A stretch of DNA of 54,600 nucleotides. Source: SIG589 sp964566175. Its GTDB lineage: Bacteria > Bacillota > Clostridia > Oscillospirales > Acutalibacteraceae. The translations under genes and the position numbers were made by a program. The stretch is taken from positions 1-54,600 of the forward strand of contig CAZMHU010000010.1 of NCBI GenBank assembly GCA_964566175.1, given 5' to 3'. Below, piece after piece: positions 1 through 6,764 of the stretch (positions are counted from its first letter, which is position 1; each line of letters starts with the position of its first letter). The notes under the pieces were generated by a model. The model worked only from the letters and a program-made list of their open reading frames with translations, made no database searches and was not told the origin of the DNA.

Positions 1-2147
1 CGCACTTGCGTTTCGGTGACAAGCCGATAAAGAGCCCCTACTACATCAACAAGGCAGACTTTGTTGCCTGCCACAACCCGTCTTATGTTACCAAGGGTTA
101 TAAGATGGTTAACGACGTTAAACCGGGCGGTGTATTCCTTATCAACTGCCAGTGGACACCTGAGGAACTCAATGCTCATATGCCCGCTGAGGCTAAGAGA
201 TACATTGCACAGAACAATGTTCAACTCTACACAGTTAATGCTATTGACCTTGCCGCACAAATCGGTATGGGCAAGCGCACAAACACAATTCTTCAGTCTG
301 CGTTCTTTGCTCTTGCAAACGTTATGCCGTCCGAAGATGCTATTAAATATATGAAGGAAGCCGCCGAGAAGTCTTACCTCAAGAAGGGTCGCGACATCGT
401 TGATATGAACTGGAAGGCTATCGATGCCGGCGCTACCGCATTTGTTAAGATTGACGTTCCCGCCGATTGGGCAACAGCAGAGGATACAACCGACGCCGTT
501 AAGGAAGAGGGTCCCGCAAAACTCGTTAAGATGGTTGACGAGATTATGAAGCCCATCTCCAAGATGGACGGTGACTCATTGCCGGTATCTGCATTCGTTG
601 ACCACGTTGACGGTACATTTGAACTCGGCGCAGCCGCTTATGAAAAGCGCGGTGTTGCCGTTATGGTTCCCGAATGGAATGCAGAAACCTGTGCAAAATG
701 TAACAAGTGTGCATTCGTTTGCCCGCACGCAACAATCCGTCCCTTCGCTCTCACTGAGGAAGAGGCTGCTGCTGCTCCCGCAAATACCAAACTTGCTCCC
801 AAGCCCATCGTTAAGACAGAATATAAATATGTTCTTGCCGTTTCTCCGATGGATTGTATGGGATGCGGCGTCTGCATCGGTGTCTGCCCGACCAACTCTC
901 TTACAATGGTTTCACGTGAGAGTCAGGAAGACCAGCAGGCAGTATTTGATTACTGCGTAGCAAACGTTAAGGAAAAGCAAGACGTTGCTACCGACGCAAA
1001 CGTTATCAGTTCTCAGTACAAGAAGCCGTTGCTTGAGTTCTCCGGTTCTTGCGCAGGCTGTGCCGAAACTTCTTATGCACGTCTCGTAACACAACTCTTC
1101 GGCGACAGAATGTATATTTCCAATGCCACAGGCTGTTCTTCAATTTGGGGCGGTCCGGCTGCTACCAGCCCGTACACCGTAAACACCAAGGGACAAGGTC
1201 CTGCTTGGGCAAACTCCCTCTTTGAGGACAACGCTGAGCACGGTCTCGGTATGTACTTCGGTCAGAAGGCTCTCCGCGACAGACTTATAAACGACGTTAA
1301 GCAGATTGTTGCTTCCGATAAGGCTGATGCCGATGTTAAGGCAGCAGGCGAAGAATATCTTGCAACAGTTAACGACGGCAAGAAAAACGGCGCAGCCGCA
1401 AATGCTCTTGTTGCCGCTATTGAAAAAGCAGGCGCAAACTGCGACCTCTGCCGTGACGTTCTCACAAACCGCGAATACCTCTCTAAGAAGTCCGTTTGGA
1501 TATTCGGTGGCGACGGTTGGGCATACGATATCGGATTTGGCGGTCTTGACCACGTTCTCGCATCCGGCAACGACGTAAACGTTATGGTATTCGATACCGA
1601 GGTTTACTCTAACACCGGCGGACAGGCTTCAAAGGCTTCGCAGATTGGTCAGGTTGCTCAGTTCGCAGCAGCCGGCAAGGCTATTGCCAAGAAGTCCCTC
1701 GCTGAGATTGCAATGTCCTACGGTTATGTATACGTTGCACAGATTGCTATGGGTGCTGACCAGAACCAGACCTTGAAGGCAATCAAAGAGGCTGAGGCTT
1801 ATAACGGCCCGTCACTCATCATTGGCTATGCTCCCTGCGAAATGCACTCTATTAAGGGCGGTATGGTTAACTGCCAGAAGGAAATGAAGAAGGCTGTTGA
1901 TTGCGGTTACTGGAATATGTTCCGTTTCAACCCCGCTCTCAAGGCAGAGGGTAAAAACCCGCTCACAATCGATTCCAAGCCGGCTACCGCCGATTACAAG
2001 GAATTCATTTTGAACGAGGCACGTTACTCTTCGCTCACACGTTCCTTCCCTGATCGTGCAGAAGCTTTGTTTGACAAGGCTGCCGAGTCTTCCAAGGAAG
2101 CAAGAGCACACCTTGAAAAACTTGCCGAACTTTACGGTAAACAATAA
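1..2147 (+). CDS. nifJ: Pyruvate:ferredoxin (flavodoxin) oxidoreductase, 3' part
   Basis: Oxidatively decarboxylates pyruvate to acetyl-CoA and CO2 and passes electrons to ferredoxin or flavodoxin in the cytoplasm of anaerobes. The frame is open to the left edge (codon 3-5 reads His, giving HLRFGDKPIKSP, a conserved stretch of this family), so the TTG at 6 is not a real start. Homodimeric family members are about 1170-1180 residues; about 715 are here, so the N-terminal pyruvate-binding region lies outside. Visible parts are two 4Fe-4S motifs near nt 690-730 (CAKCNKCAFVCP) and 855-895 (CMGCGVCIGVCP), the GSCAGC cysteines of the proximal cluster (about nt 1045), and the thiamine-diphosphate region with GDGW and NTGGQASKA (about nt 1510-1640). 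Two hairpin terminators follow. Identification is very secure. Confidence 0.97.
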   Translation, partial: HLRFGDKPIKSPYYINKADFVACHNPSYVTKGYKMVNDVKPGGVFLINCQWTPEELNAHMPAEAKRYIAQNNVQLYTVNAIDLAAQIGMGKRTNTILQSAFFALANVMPSEDAIKYMKEAAEKSYLKKGRDIVDMNWKAIDAGATAFVKIDVPADWATAEDTTDAVKEEGPAKLVKMVDEIMKPISKMDGDSLPVSAFVDHVDGTFELGAAAYEKRGVAVMVPEWNAETCAKCNKCAFVCPHATIRPFALTEEEAAAAPANTKLAPKPIVKTEYKYVLAVSPMDCMGCGVCIGVCPTNSLTMVSRESQEDQQAVFDYCVANVKEKQDVATDANVISSQYKKPLLEFSGSCAGCAETSYARLVTQLFGDRMYISNATGCSSIWGGPAATSPYTVNTKGQGPAWANSLFEDNAEHGLGMYFGQKALRDRLINDVKQIVASDKADADVKAAGEEYLATVNDGKKNGAAANALVAAIEKAGANCDLCRDVLTNREYLSKKSVWIFGGDGWAYDIGFGGLDHVLASGNDVNVMVFDTEVYSNTGGQASKASQIGQVAQFAAAGKAIAKKSLAEIAMSYGYVYVAQIAMGADQNQTLKAIKEAEAYNGPSLIIGYAPCEMHSIKGGMVNCQKEMKKAVDCGYWNMFRFNPALKAEGKNPLTIDSKPATADYKEFILNEARYSSLTRSFPDRAEALFDKAAESSKEARAHLEKLAELYGKQ

Positions 2148-2156
2148 AACTTTAAA

Positions 2157-2187
2157 CCCCATAGAGCGTTTGCTCTATGGGGTTTTC
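2157..2187 (+). terminator. Rho-independent terminator after nifJ
   Basis: An 11-bp perfect stem (CCCCATAGAGC pairing with GCTCTATGGGG), a GTTT loop and a following TTTT tract lie 10 bases past the nifJ stop. AAA before and TTT after extend the pairing. Confidence 0.9.
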
Positions 2188-2193
2188 CCTTTT

Positions 2194-2239
2194 AAAAAAA
2201 CGAACCCGATGTTAAAACACAACATCGGGTTCGTTTTTT
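2194..2239. terminator. Bidirectional terminator between nifJ and proA
   Basis: A 13-bp perfect stem (CGAACCCGATGTT with AACATCGGGTTCG, loop AAAACAC) has A7 on the left and T6 on the right. It can end transcription from both sides: it is the second terminator for nifJ and the only visible one for the convergent proCBA operon, whose stop codon touches it. Confidence 0.9.
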
Positions 2240-3485
2240 AGCGTATTTGTCCGTTTCCTCGGATTATATATTTATATGTGCAAAGTTCCTCAAGTCCCAT
2301 AGGACCCCTTGCGTGCAGGCGTTGGGTTGATATTCCCAACTCACATCCAAGACCGAATTCACCGCCATCTGTAAAACGGGTTGACGCATTGATATACACC
2401 GCCGCACTGTCAACCGCAGTCGAAAAAGCGAATTGTGCTTCGATATTTTCCGAAATGATAGCCTCGCTATGTCCTGTTGAATGAGCAGTTATGTGTGCAA
2501 CCGCCTCATCAAGCGAGGAAACAACCCTAACAGCGAGAATATAGTCAAGAAATTCCGTGTCGAAATCGCATTCGCCCGCCGATACACCGTCTATTATTTT
2601 TGCCGCTTTAGGGCACAAACGAAGTTCAACGGGATTTTCAACACGTTCATCGACAAGACAGGTTTTAAGCATCGGCAAAAACTTATCGGCAACGTCGCTG
2701 TGTACAAGGCAAACCTCGGCGGCATTACACACACCCGGACGGCTTGTCTTTGCGTTTTTGACGATAGAGAGTGCCTTTTCTAGGTCAGCGTCCTTATCAA
2801 CATAAATATGACAAATTCCCGTTCCGGTCTGGATACAGGGCACGGTTGCATTCTCAACACAGGCACGTATAAGTCCGGCACCGCCGCGCGGAACAAGCAA
2901 ATCCACAAGTCCGTTTGCCGTCATAAGTTCACGCGAACTGTCGCGCGAGGTATCTTCAATCAATGTTACACATTCTTCGGGCAATCCGACAGAGCAAAGT
3001 CCCTTGCGAAGTGCACAAACTATGGCATTTGCACTTTGCCACGCATCACGTCCGCTACGCAGAACGCAAACATTACCGCTCTTTATAGAGAGTGCCGCCG
3101 CATCACTTGTTACGTTTGGACGGCTCTCATATATTATTGCCATAACACCCATAGGTACTGCCACACGCTCTATCAAAAGTCCGTTTGGACGCTCTACCCT
3201 GCGCAGAACCTTGCCAACAGGATCAGGCAGGAGCACAACCTCGCGTATTCCGTCCGCCATTGCTTCTATTCGATTTTGTGAGAGAAGCAGACGGTCAAGC
3301 AGTGAGTCGCTGATTTTTCCGCGCACTGCCTCGGCATCGTTTTGGTTTGCCGCCAGTATAATATCGGTATCGGCCACGAGCGCATCGGCCATTGCGGCAA
3401 GCGCTTTATTTTTTTGTTCGGTTGGGGCGGCGGCAAGGGGCGCTTTTGCCGACTGCGCCGCAATTAAAAGTTCTCTCGTTGTCAT
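2238..3485 (-). CDS. proA: Gamma-glutamyl phosphate reductase
   Basis: Second step of proline synthesis: NADPH-dependent reduction of gamma-glutamyl phosphate to glutamate semialdehyde, in the cytoplasm. The protein has 415 residues, the usual family length. It shows the aldehyde-dehydrogenase-type catalytic cysteine (C253) in RPGVCNAAE and the conserved ESRPNVTSDAA stretch near residue 120. An upstream in-frame extension exists, but the ATG at 3485 follows GGAGG at good spacing and sits one base after the proB stop, so it is the start. It is the last gene of proC-proB-proA and shares its terminator with nifJ. Confidence 0.96.
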   Translation of the reverse strand: MTTRELLIAAQSAKAPLAAAPTEQKNKALAAMADALVADTDIILAANQNDAEAVRGKISDSLLDRLLLSQNRIEAMADGIREVVLLPDPVGKVLRRVERPNGLLIERVAVPMGVMAIIYESRPNVTSDAAALSIKSGNVCVLRSGRDAWQSANAIVCALRKGLCSVGLPEECVTLIEDTSRDSSRELMTANGLVDLLVPRGGAGLIRACVENATVPCIQTGTGICHIYVDKDADLEKALSIVKNAKTSRPGVCNAAEVCLVHSDVADKFLPMLKTCLVDERVENPVELRLCPKAAKIIDGVSAGECDFDTEFLDYILAVRVVSSLDEAVAHITAHSTGHSEAIISENIEAQFAFSTAVDSAAVYINASTRFTDGGEFGLGCELGISTQRLHARGPMGLEELCTYKYIIRGNGQIR

Positions 3486-3486
3486 A

Positions 3487-4254
3487 CTAATCCTCCGAAT
3501 AAAACCGCGTTCCGACAGCGTTACCCGCAATAATATCATAAAGACAGTCGGGATTTTTTCCGTTGGCTATTACCATATCAATTCCCGAAGCATTGGCAAA
3601 TTGTGCGGCATTGAGTTTCGTCGCCATTCCGCCCGTTCCGAGTGAAGTTCCGCTACCGCCGGCAAGAGCCAAAATCTTCGGTGTAATACCGTGAACTTCG
3701 ATTATCAGTTCCGCTGCTTCATCATCACGCGGGTCTGCGGTGTATAGACCGTCGATATCGGTCAAGAGTACCAATAGTTCCGCCCCAGCACATTTCGCAA
3801 CAATAGCGGCAAGCGTATCGTTATCGCCAACGGCAATCTCGTTTGTGGCAACGGTATCGTTTTCGTTTATTATCGGCAGAGCATCAAGTTCCAACAAACG
3901 GCCGAGAGTGTTTTCAAAATTTGCTCTGCGTTCGGCATTTTCAAAATCCTCGCCTGTCATCAGTAGTTGTGCTACCGTATGATTGTATTCACCGAAAAGT
4001 TTATCGTATGTATACATAAGTTCACACTGACCTACTGCGGCGGCAGCCTGTTTACCGGGCATATCGGTCGGCTTGGTTTTAAGTCCGAGTTTTCCAACAC
4101 CCATTCCTATCGCACCCGACGACACAAGTATCACCTGATGTCCGGCGTTTTTCAAATCACTTAGCACACGGCACAGTTCCTCAACGCGACGTATATTAAG
4201 ATGTCCCGTTGTGTGTGCGAGGGTTGATGTGCCCACCTTTACGACAATTTTCAT
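3487..4254 (-). CDS. proB: Glutamate 5-kinase, short form without PUA domain
   Basis: First committed step of proline synthesis: ATP-dependent phosphorylation of glutamate. Motifs of the amino-acid-kinase fold are visible: KVGTSTL at the N-terminus, VLVSSGAIGMG-type glycine loop near residue 45, and the INENDTVATNEI block near 135. At 255 residues it lacks the C-terminal RNA-binding-like PUA domain found in the about 365-residue E. coli enzyme; short forms are known in other bacteria, so this is not taken as a truncation. The ATG overlaps the proC stop by four bases (ATGA), pointing to coupled translation. Proline feedback inhibition is usual for the family but cannot be read from sequence. 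Confidence 0.95.
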   Translation of the reverse strand: MKIVVKVGTSTLAHTTGHLNIRRVEELCRVLSDLKNAGHQVILVSSGAIGMGVGKLGLKTKPTDMPGKQAAAAVGQCELMYTYDKLFGEYNHTVAQLLMTGEDFENAERRANFENTLGRLLELDALPIINENDTVATNEIAVGDNDTLAAIVAKCAGAELLVLLTDIDGLYTADPRDDEAAELIIEVHGITPKILALAGGSGTSLGTGGMATKLNAAQFANASGIDMVIANGKNPDCLYDIIAGNAVGTRFYSED

Positions 4255-5048
4255 TTTCCCAATTCCTTTGTTCTTTCATATGCGGCAACGACCGCGTCGG
4301 TTACATCGGAGCGAAATGCTCCCTGTTCAAGACGTCGAACGCCCTCTATTGTACTGCCGGCAGGACTGCAAACGGCATCCTTAAGCACCGCGGGGTGAGT
4401 GCCGCTTTCAAGCATAAGCCGTGCTGTGCCCTCAAGTGTTGCGGCGGCATATATAATAGCCTTGTCGCGCGACAGTCCGCAGGCGACAGCACCATCCGAA
4501 AGTGCCTCGATAAATTGGCAGATAAACGCAGGTCCGCAACCGGAAACCGCGCTTGCGGCATCAATCAAATTTTCGGGGATTTTGTCAAAGCGACCCGCGC
4601 CCGACATAAACTTCAAAAATGCGCTCTCCTCTTCATCTGAAACGCCGAGAGAACAATAAACAACCATTCCCCGACCTACCGAAACCGGAGTATTCGGCAT
4701 TATTCTTATAATGGGGTAATCCCCCTCAAAAAACGAACGTATTTTTTCCGTGGAAAGTCCTGCCGCCATACTGACAAGTACAAAACTGTCTTCGCGTTTC
4801 GCTAAAACATCGGAAATTTCGGCAAGCATATTCGGCATCATCTGCGGTTTTACTCCGAGAAAAATATAATCGCATTCCGACGCAATTTGTCCGTTTGTAG
4901 CACACTTTGCGGAAAGTTTATCGGCAAGGCTTTCTGCCTTTTCTTTGGAAAAATCCGCAAGATAAAGTTCGCATTCTCCGCCTTTTGACGCTGCGGCGGC
5001 AAGTGCACCGCCCATATTTCCACAACCGATAAAGCCAACCTTTTTCAC
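4251..5048 (-). CDS. proC: Pyrroline-5-carboxylate reductase
   Basis: Last step of proline synthesis: NAD(P)H reduction of 1-pyrroline-5-carboxylate to proline. The 265-residue protein starts with a Rossmann glycine motif (GFIGCGNMGGAL) and carries the family signature near residues 165-185 (VSGCGPAFICQF), then the C-terminal block VCSPAGSTIEGV. It is the first gene of the operon, preceded by an almost perfect promoter. All three genes for the glutamate-to-proline route lie together, so the operon is complete for that pathway. Confidence 0.96.
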   Translation of the reverse strand: MKKVGFIGCGNMGGALAAAASKGGECELYLADFSKEKAESLADKLSAKCATNGQIASECDYIFLGVKPQMMPNMLAEISDVLAKREDSFVLVSMAAGLSTEKIRSFFEGDYPIIRIMPNTPVSVGRGMVVYCSLGVSDEEESAFLKFMSGAGRFDKIPENLIDAASAVSGCGPAFICQFIEALSDGAVACGLSRDKAIIYAAATLEGTARLMLESGTHPAVLKDAVCSPAGSTIEGVRRLEQGAFRSDVTDAVVAAYERTKELGK

Positions 5049-5098
5049 GCGACTATCCCCTTTTTACTTTAAGTTAAACCTATTTATACCATTATGTA

Positions 5099-5127
5099 AT
5101 TATATGTTTATTTGCGCGTTTTGTCAA
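5099..5127 (-). promoter_or_regulatory. Near-consensus sigma-A promoter of proCBA
   Basis: On the minus strand TTGACA, a 17-base spacer and TATAAT are present, a full match to the housekeeping consensus. The expected transcript start is about 45 bases before the proC ATG. No operator or riboswitch-like fold is seen in the leader. Confidence 0.85.
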
Positions 5128-5140
5128 GTTGCAAGGCAGA

Positions 5141-5608
5141 TTACAGAGCCGCACTTTGCACACTTTTCATACCGCCGCGCTTCTTTTTAAAAAATCTTTT
5201 TACCGCCGCGGGCGAAAGTCCCGTTGCGCTGGCCGTTTCATCGGCGGTAAAGTTCAAGTATTGATATGAACCATCAAGAATAAGTGCGGCAGCAAAGAGG
5301 TCTGCCTCTTGCTCATATTTGCCGGTCACAGAAGGTGTTCTCTCCGATAAATAAACCGTGTTCATACCTTTATGCAAAACGGCATGACCGAGTTCGTGCG
5401 CCGCGCAAGCAATATCCGAAGGATTTTCAAGCGCCGCTTTTATCACAATCGCCTGTCTTCCGCCCTGTTCCATATAAAAGCCGTCAATGCTGTCCGGCAA
5501 ATCGGTTCGGACAAGTGTAATGTTAAGACAACGGCACAACTCATATGGATCGTCGGTTTTATATTCCTCTTTTAACTGCTTTGCCAGTTGCACAACTCTT
5601 TCGGTCAT
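5141..5608 (-). CDS. ImmA/IrrE-family zinc metallopeptidase
   Basis: A 155-residue protein with the zinc-protease motif HELGH (residues 71-75) followed about 25 residues later by an acidic EQEADLFAA stretch that fits the third metal ligand. This is the ImmA/IrrE (COG2856) pattern. In ICEBs1 of Bacillus subtilis, ImmA cleaves the repressor ImmR to induce the element. Here the gene overlaps the upstream repressor gene by four bases (ATGA), the same order as immR-immA, so cleavage of that neighbour is the likely job (inference). It could also be a toxin-antitoxin-type partner. Confidence 0.88.
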   Translation of the reverse strand: MTERVVQLAKQLKEEYKTDDPYELCRCLNITLVRTDLPDSIDGFYMEQGGRQAIVIKAALENPSDIACAAHELGHAVLHKGMNTVYLSERTPSVTGKYEQEADLFAAALILDGSYQYLNFTADETASATGLSPAAVKRFFKKKRGGMKSVQSAAL

Positions 5609-5985
5609 TCGCCACTCTCCTTATCCTTTAACATCAAATTTGCGGCAAGCAGCATGGCATCAAAAAGTTTTTCCGTATCATTCTCATCAAGGAGTGTTCC
5701 CTTGAACATCAGACCGCCGGTGGATTTAAGGCGTTCCCTCAGTCCGCTGAGAGCATCCTCGACCTCCGCAGGCCCCGCACTTCCGCCCGACAGAATATAA
5801 TCCGCCGAAACGTTGAACAGGCGGCTCATTTCCATAATAATTCGCTTATCGGGCTCACGCCGTCCCTGTTCGTACATACCAACTGCACTCGGCGATATGC
5901 CGAGTTTTTCCGCAAGTTCCGCCTGCGTGTAACCATTGTTAACACGCAATTTTTTTATTCTTTCTACAAATCCTTCCATTTCCAT
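5605..5985 (-). CDS. XRE-family repressor, ImmR-like
   Basis: A 126-residue DNA-binding protein. The N-terminal helix-turn-helix of the Cro/cI type is clear (YTQAELAEKLGISPSAVGMYEQGRR read in two pieces: YTQAELAEKLG, then ISPSAVGMYEQGRR), and the C-terminal half is a helical dimerisation-like region with no metal motif. It is co-transcribed with the protease gene downstream. Possible starts are TTG 5994, GTG 5988, ATG 5985 and ATG 5979; the transcript predicted from the promoter begins near 5990, so ATG 5985 or 5979 fits and there is almost no leader. A palindrome inside its own promoter spacer suggests autorepression. Confidence 0.87.
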   Translation of the reverse strand: MEMEGFVERIKKLRVNNGYTQAELAEKLGISPSAVGMYEQGRREPDKRIIMEMSRLFNVSADYILSGGSAGPAEVEDALSGLRERLKSTGGLMFKGTLLDENDTEKLFDAMLLAANLMLKDKESGE

Positions 5986-5996
5986 CACCCGCAACG

Positions 5997-6025
5997 ATTA
6001 TACCACGTAACGTGTGATTTGTCAA
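5997..6025 (-). promoter_or_regulatory. Promoter of the repressor-protease pair
   Basis: TTGACA, a 17-base spacer and TATAAT on the minus strand, a perfect consensus. The 13-bp operator occupies the -10-proximal 13 bases of the spacer, so a bound repressor would block RNA polymerase. Confidence 0.85.
6003..6015. promoter_or_regulatory. Operator O1 (CCACGTAACGTGT)
   Basis: One of three copies of the odd-centred palindrome ACACGTNACGTGT between the repressor gene and the divergent operon. This copy has one outer mismatch and lies within the spacer of the repressor promoter. Confidence 0.75.
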
Positions 6026-6099
6026 CATACGAATTTTCCAAAATTTGTAAAATCGAACTGTAAATTAGCAACAAAAGTGTGATTTGTGTCGTAAAACGC

Positions 6100-6128
6100 T
6101 TGACAACCTACACGGAACGTGTTAAGGT
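6100..6128 (+). promoter_or_regulatory. Candidate divergent promoter of the 68-aa/sigma-like operon
   Basis: TTGACA, 17 bases, then TAAGGT, a weak -10. The operator copy fills the -10-proximal 13 bases of the spacer, exactly as in the opposite promoter, which supports the assignment despite the poor -10. The predicted start near 6135 would give a leader of about 80 bases. Confidence 0.6.
6110..6122. promoter_or_regulatory. Operator O2 (ACACGGAACGTGT)
   Basis: Second copy of the palindrome, arms ACACG/CGTGT, placed four bases after the -35 box of the plus-strand promoter, the same offset as O1 in the opposite promoter. Confidence 0.75.
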
Positions 6129-6185
6129 GAAGTTGTCGATTTGGCAATGTAATTTGCTTAATCGACTGAATTTTAACCATATATC

Positions 6186-6198
6186 ACACGTTACGTGT
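6186..6198. promoter_or_regulatory. Operator O3 (ACACGTTACGTGT)
   Basis: Third, perfectly symmetric copy of the palindrome. It sits just before the ribosome binding site of the 68-aa gene, inside the predicted leader and without recognisable -35/-10 boxes around it. It may act as a roadblock or as a cooperative site. Confidence 0.7.
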
Positions 6199-6213
6199 AG
6201 AAAGGTGAGCGTT

Positions 6214-6420
6214 ATGACATTAAAAGAACTCGGCGAAGAATACTTAAAGCAATACGAACAGATAAAAAACCACATAAAAGAACTTAAAGCCACCGAAAGC
6301 GGACTCACACGCAAACAACAACTTAAACTTCACAGCCGTATGCTGACACTTTATGCCGATGCCGCTTCGTTGCGCGTTACGGGCGAACATCTTATAAATT
6401 ATTACGGTAGCGCAAAATGA
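6214..6420 (+). CDS. Small charged helical protein of unknown function (68 aa)
   Basis: Not recognised as a named family. The protein is rich in Lys, Glu and Leu and looks entirely helical (two long amphipathic stretches around residues 3-30 and 32-60). The longer open frame upstream runs through the promoter and operators; the ATG at 6214 follows AAAGGTGAG at good distance and is the start. It overlaps the downstream sigma-like gene by four bases (ATGA), so the two are translationally coupled and may act together. Confidence 0.75.
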   Translation: MTLKELGEEYLKQYEQIKNHIKELKATESGLTRKQQLKLHSRMLTLYADAASLRVTGEHLINYYGSAK

Positions 6421-6722
6421 ACAGAACAAAATTCAGTCTTGAAGTCTTCGGTGACGGCATTGCCTTGCCGCGAGAGAGTGCAGACAATCGAAAATATATC
6501 GAACATCTTAAGAAAATGTTGCGTTCGGCTGTCGCAAATGACCTCACGCCCGCACAGCGAAAGGCTGTTACGGAATTTTACTTTAACGGAAAAAGTGTTG
6601 CTGTTATAGCCAAAGAACTCGGCGTGAACAAATCTACCGTGTCACGAAACTTAAAGCGCGCACGTGCGCGGCTGTCCTTTGTTATGAAATATGGTCTTTC
6701 TCCCGTATTTCTTGACGAATAA
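6417..6722 (+). CDS. Sigma-70 region 4-like helix-turn-helix protein
   Basis: A 101-residue protein whose C-terminal half (about residues 40-88) matches a sigma region 4 helix-turn-helix: LTPAQRKAVTEFYFNGKS, then VAVIAKELGVNKSTVSRNL, followed by a basic helix. There is no region 2, so it cannot act as a full sigma factor. Such proteins occur in phage and integrative elements as late-gene or excision regulators. With the divergent repressor-protease pair it forms a compact inducible switch whose targets are not in this window. It ends just before a shared terminator. Confidence 0.82.
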   Translation: MNRTKFSLEVFGDGIALPRESADNRKYIEHLKKMLRSAVANDLTPAQRKAVTEFYFNGKSVAVIAKELGVNKSTVSRNLKRARARLSFVMKYGLSPVFLDE

Positions 6723-6726
6723 AAAG

Positions 6727-6757
6727 AAAAGGGCGAGGTCTGCACCTCGCCCTTTAA
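6727..6757. terminator. Bidirectional terminator
   Basis: A 12-bp perfect stem (AAAGGGCGAGGT with ACCTCGCCCTTT) and CTGC loop separate the plus-strand sigma-like gene from the convergent export operon. The U-rich tract is good on the minus strand (TTTTCTTTTT) and short on the plus strand. Confidence 0.85.
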
Positions 6758-6764
6758 AGTAATA

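Noticed and set aside
6..8. TTG at 6 as the start of the first gene
   Set aside because: The frame is open to the edge and the residue before it matches the family; the gene is simply cut by the window.
1140..1570. Long minus-strand frames inside nifJ
   Set aside because: Antisense shadows without ribosome binding sites or recognisable domains.
3487..4254. proB as a truncated pseudogene
   Set aside because: The kinase domain is complete and PUA-less glutamate kinases exist; gene junctions are intact.
4500..5048. proC as partner of the glycyl radical enzyme in hydroxyproline use
   Set aside because: proC is in its own proline-synthesis operon with an own promoter about 9 kb away; no direct link.
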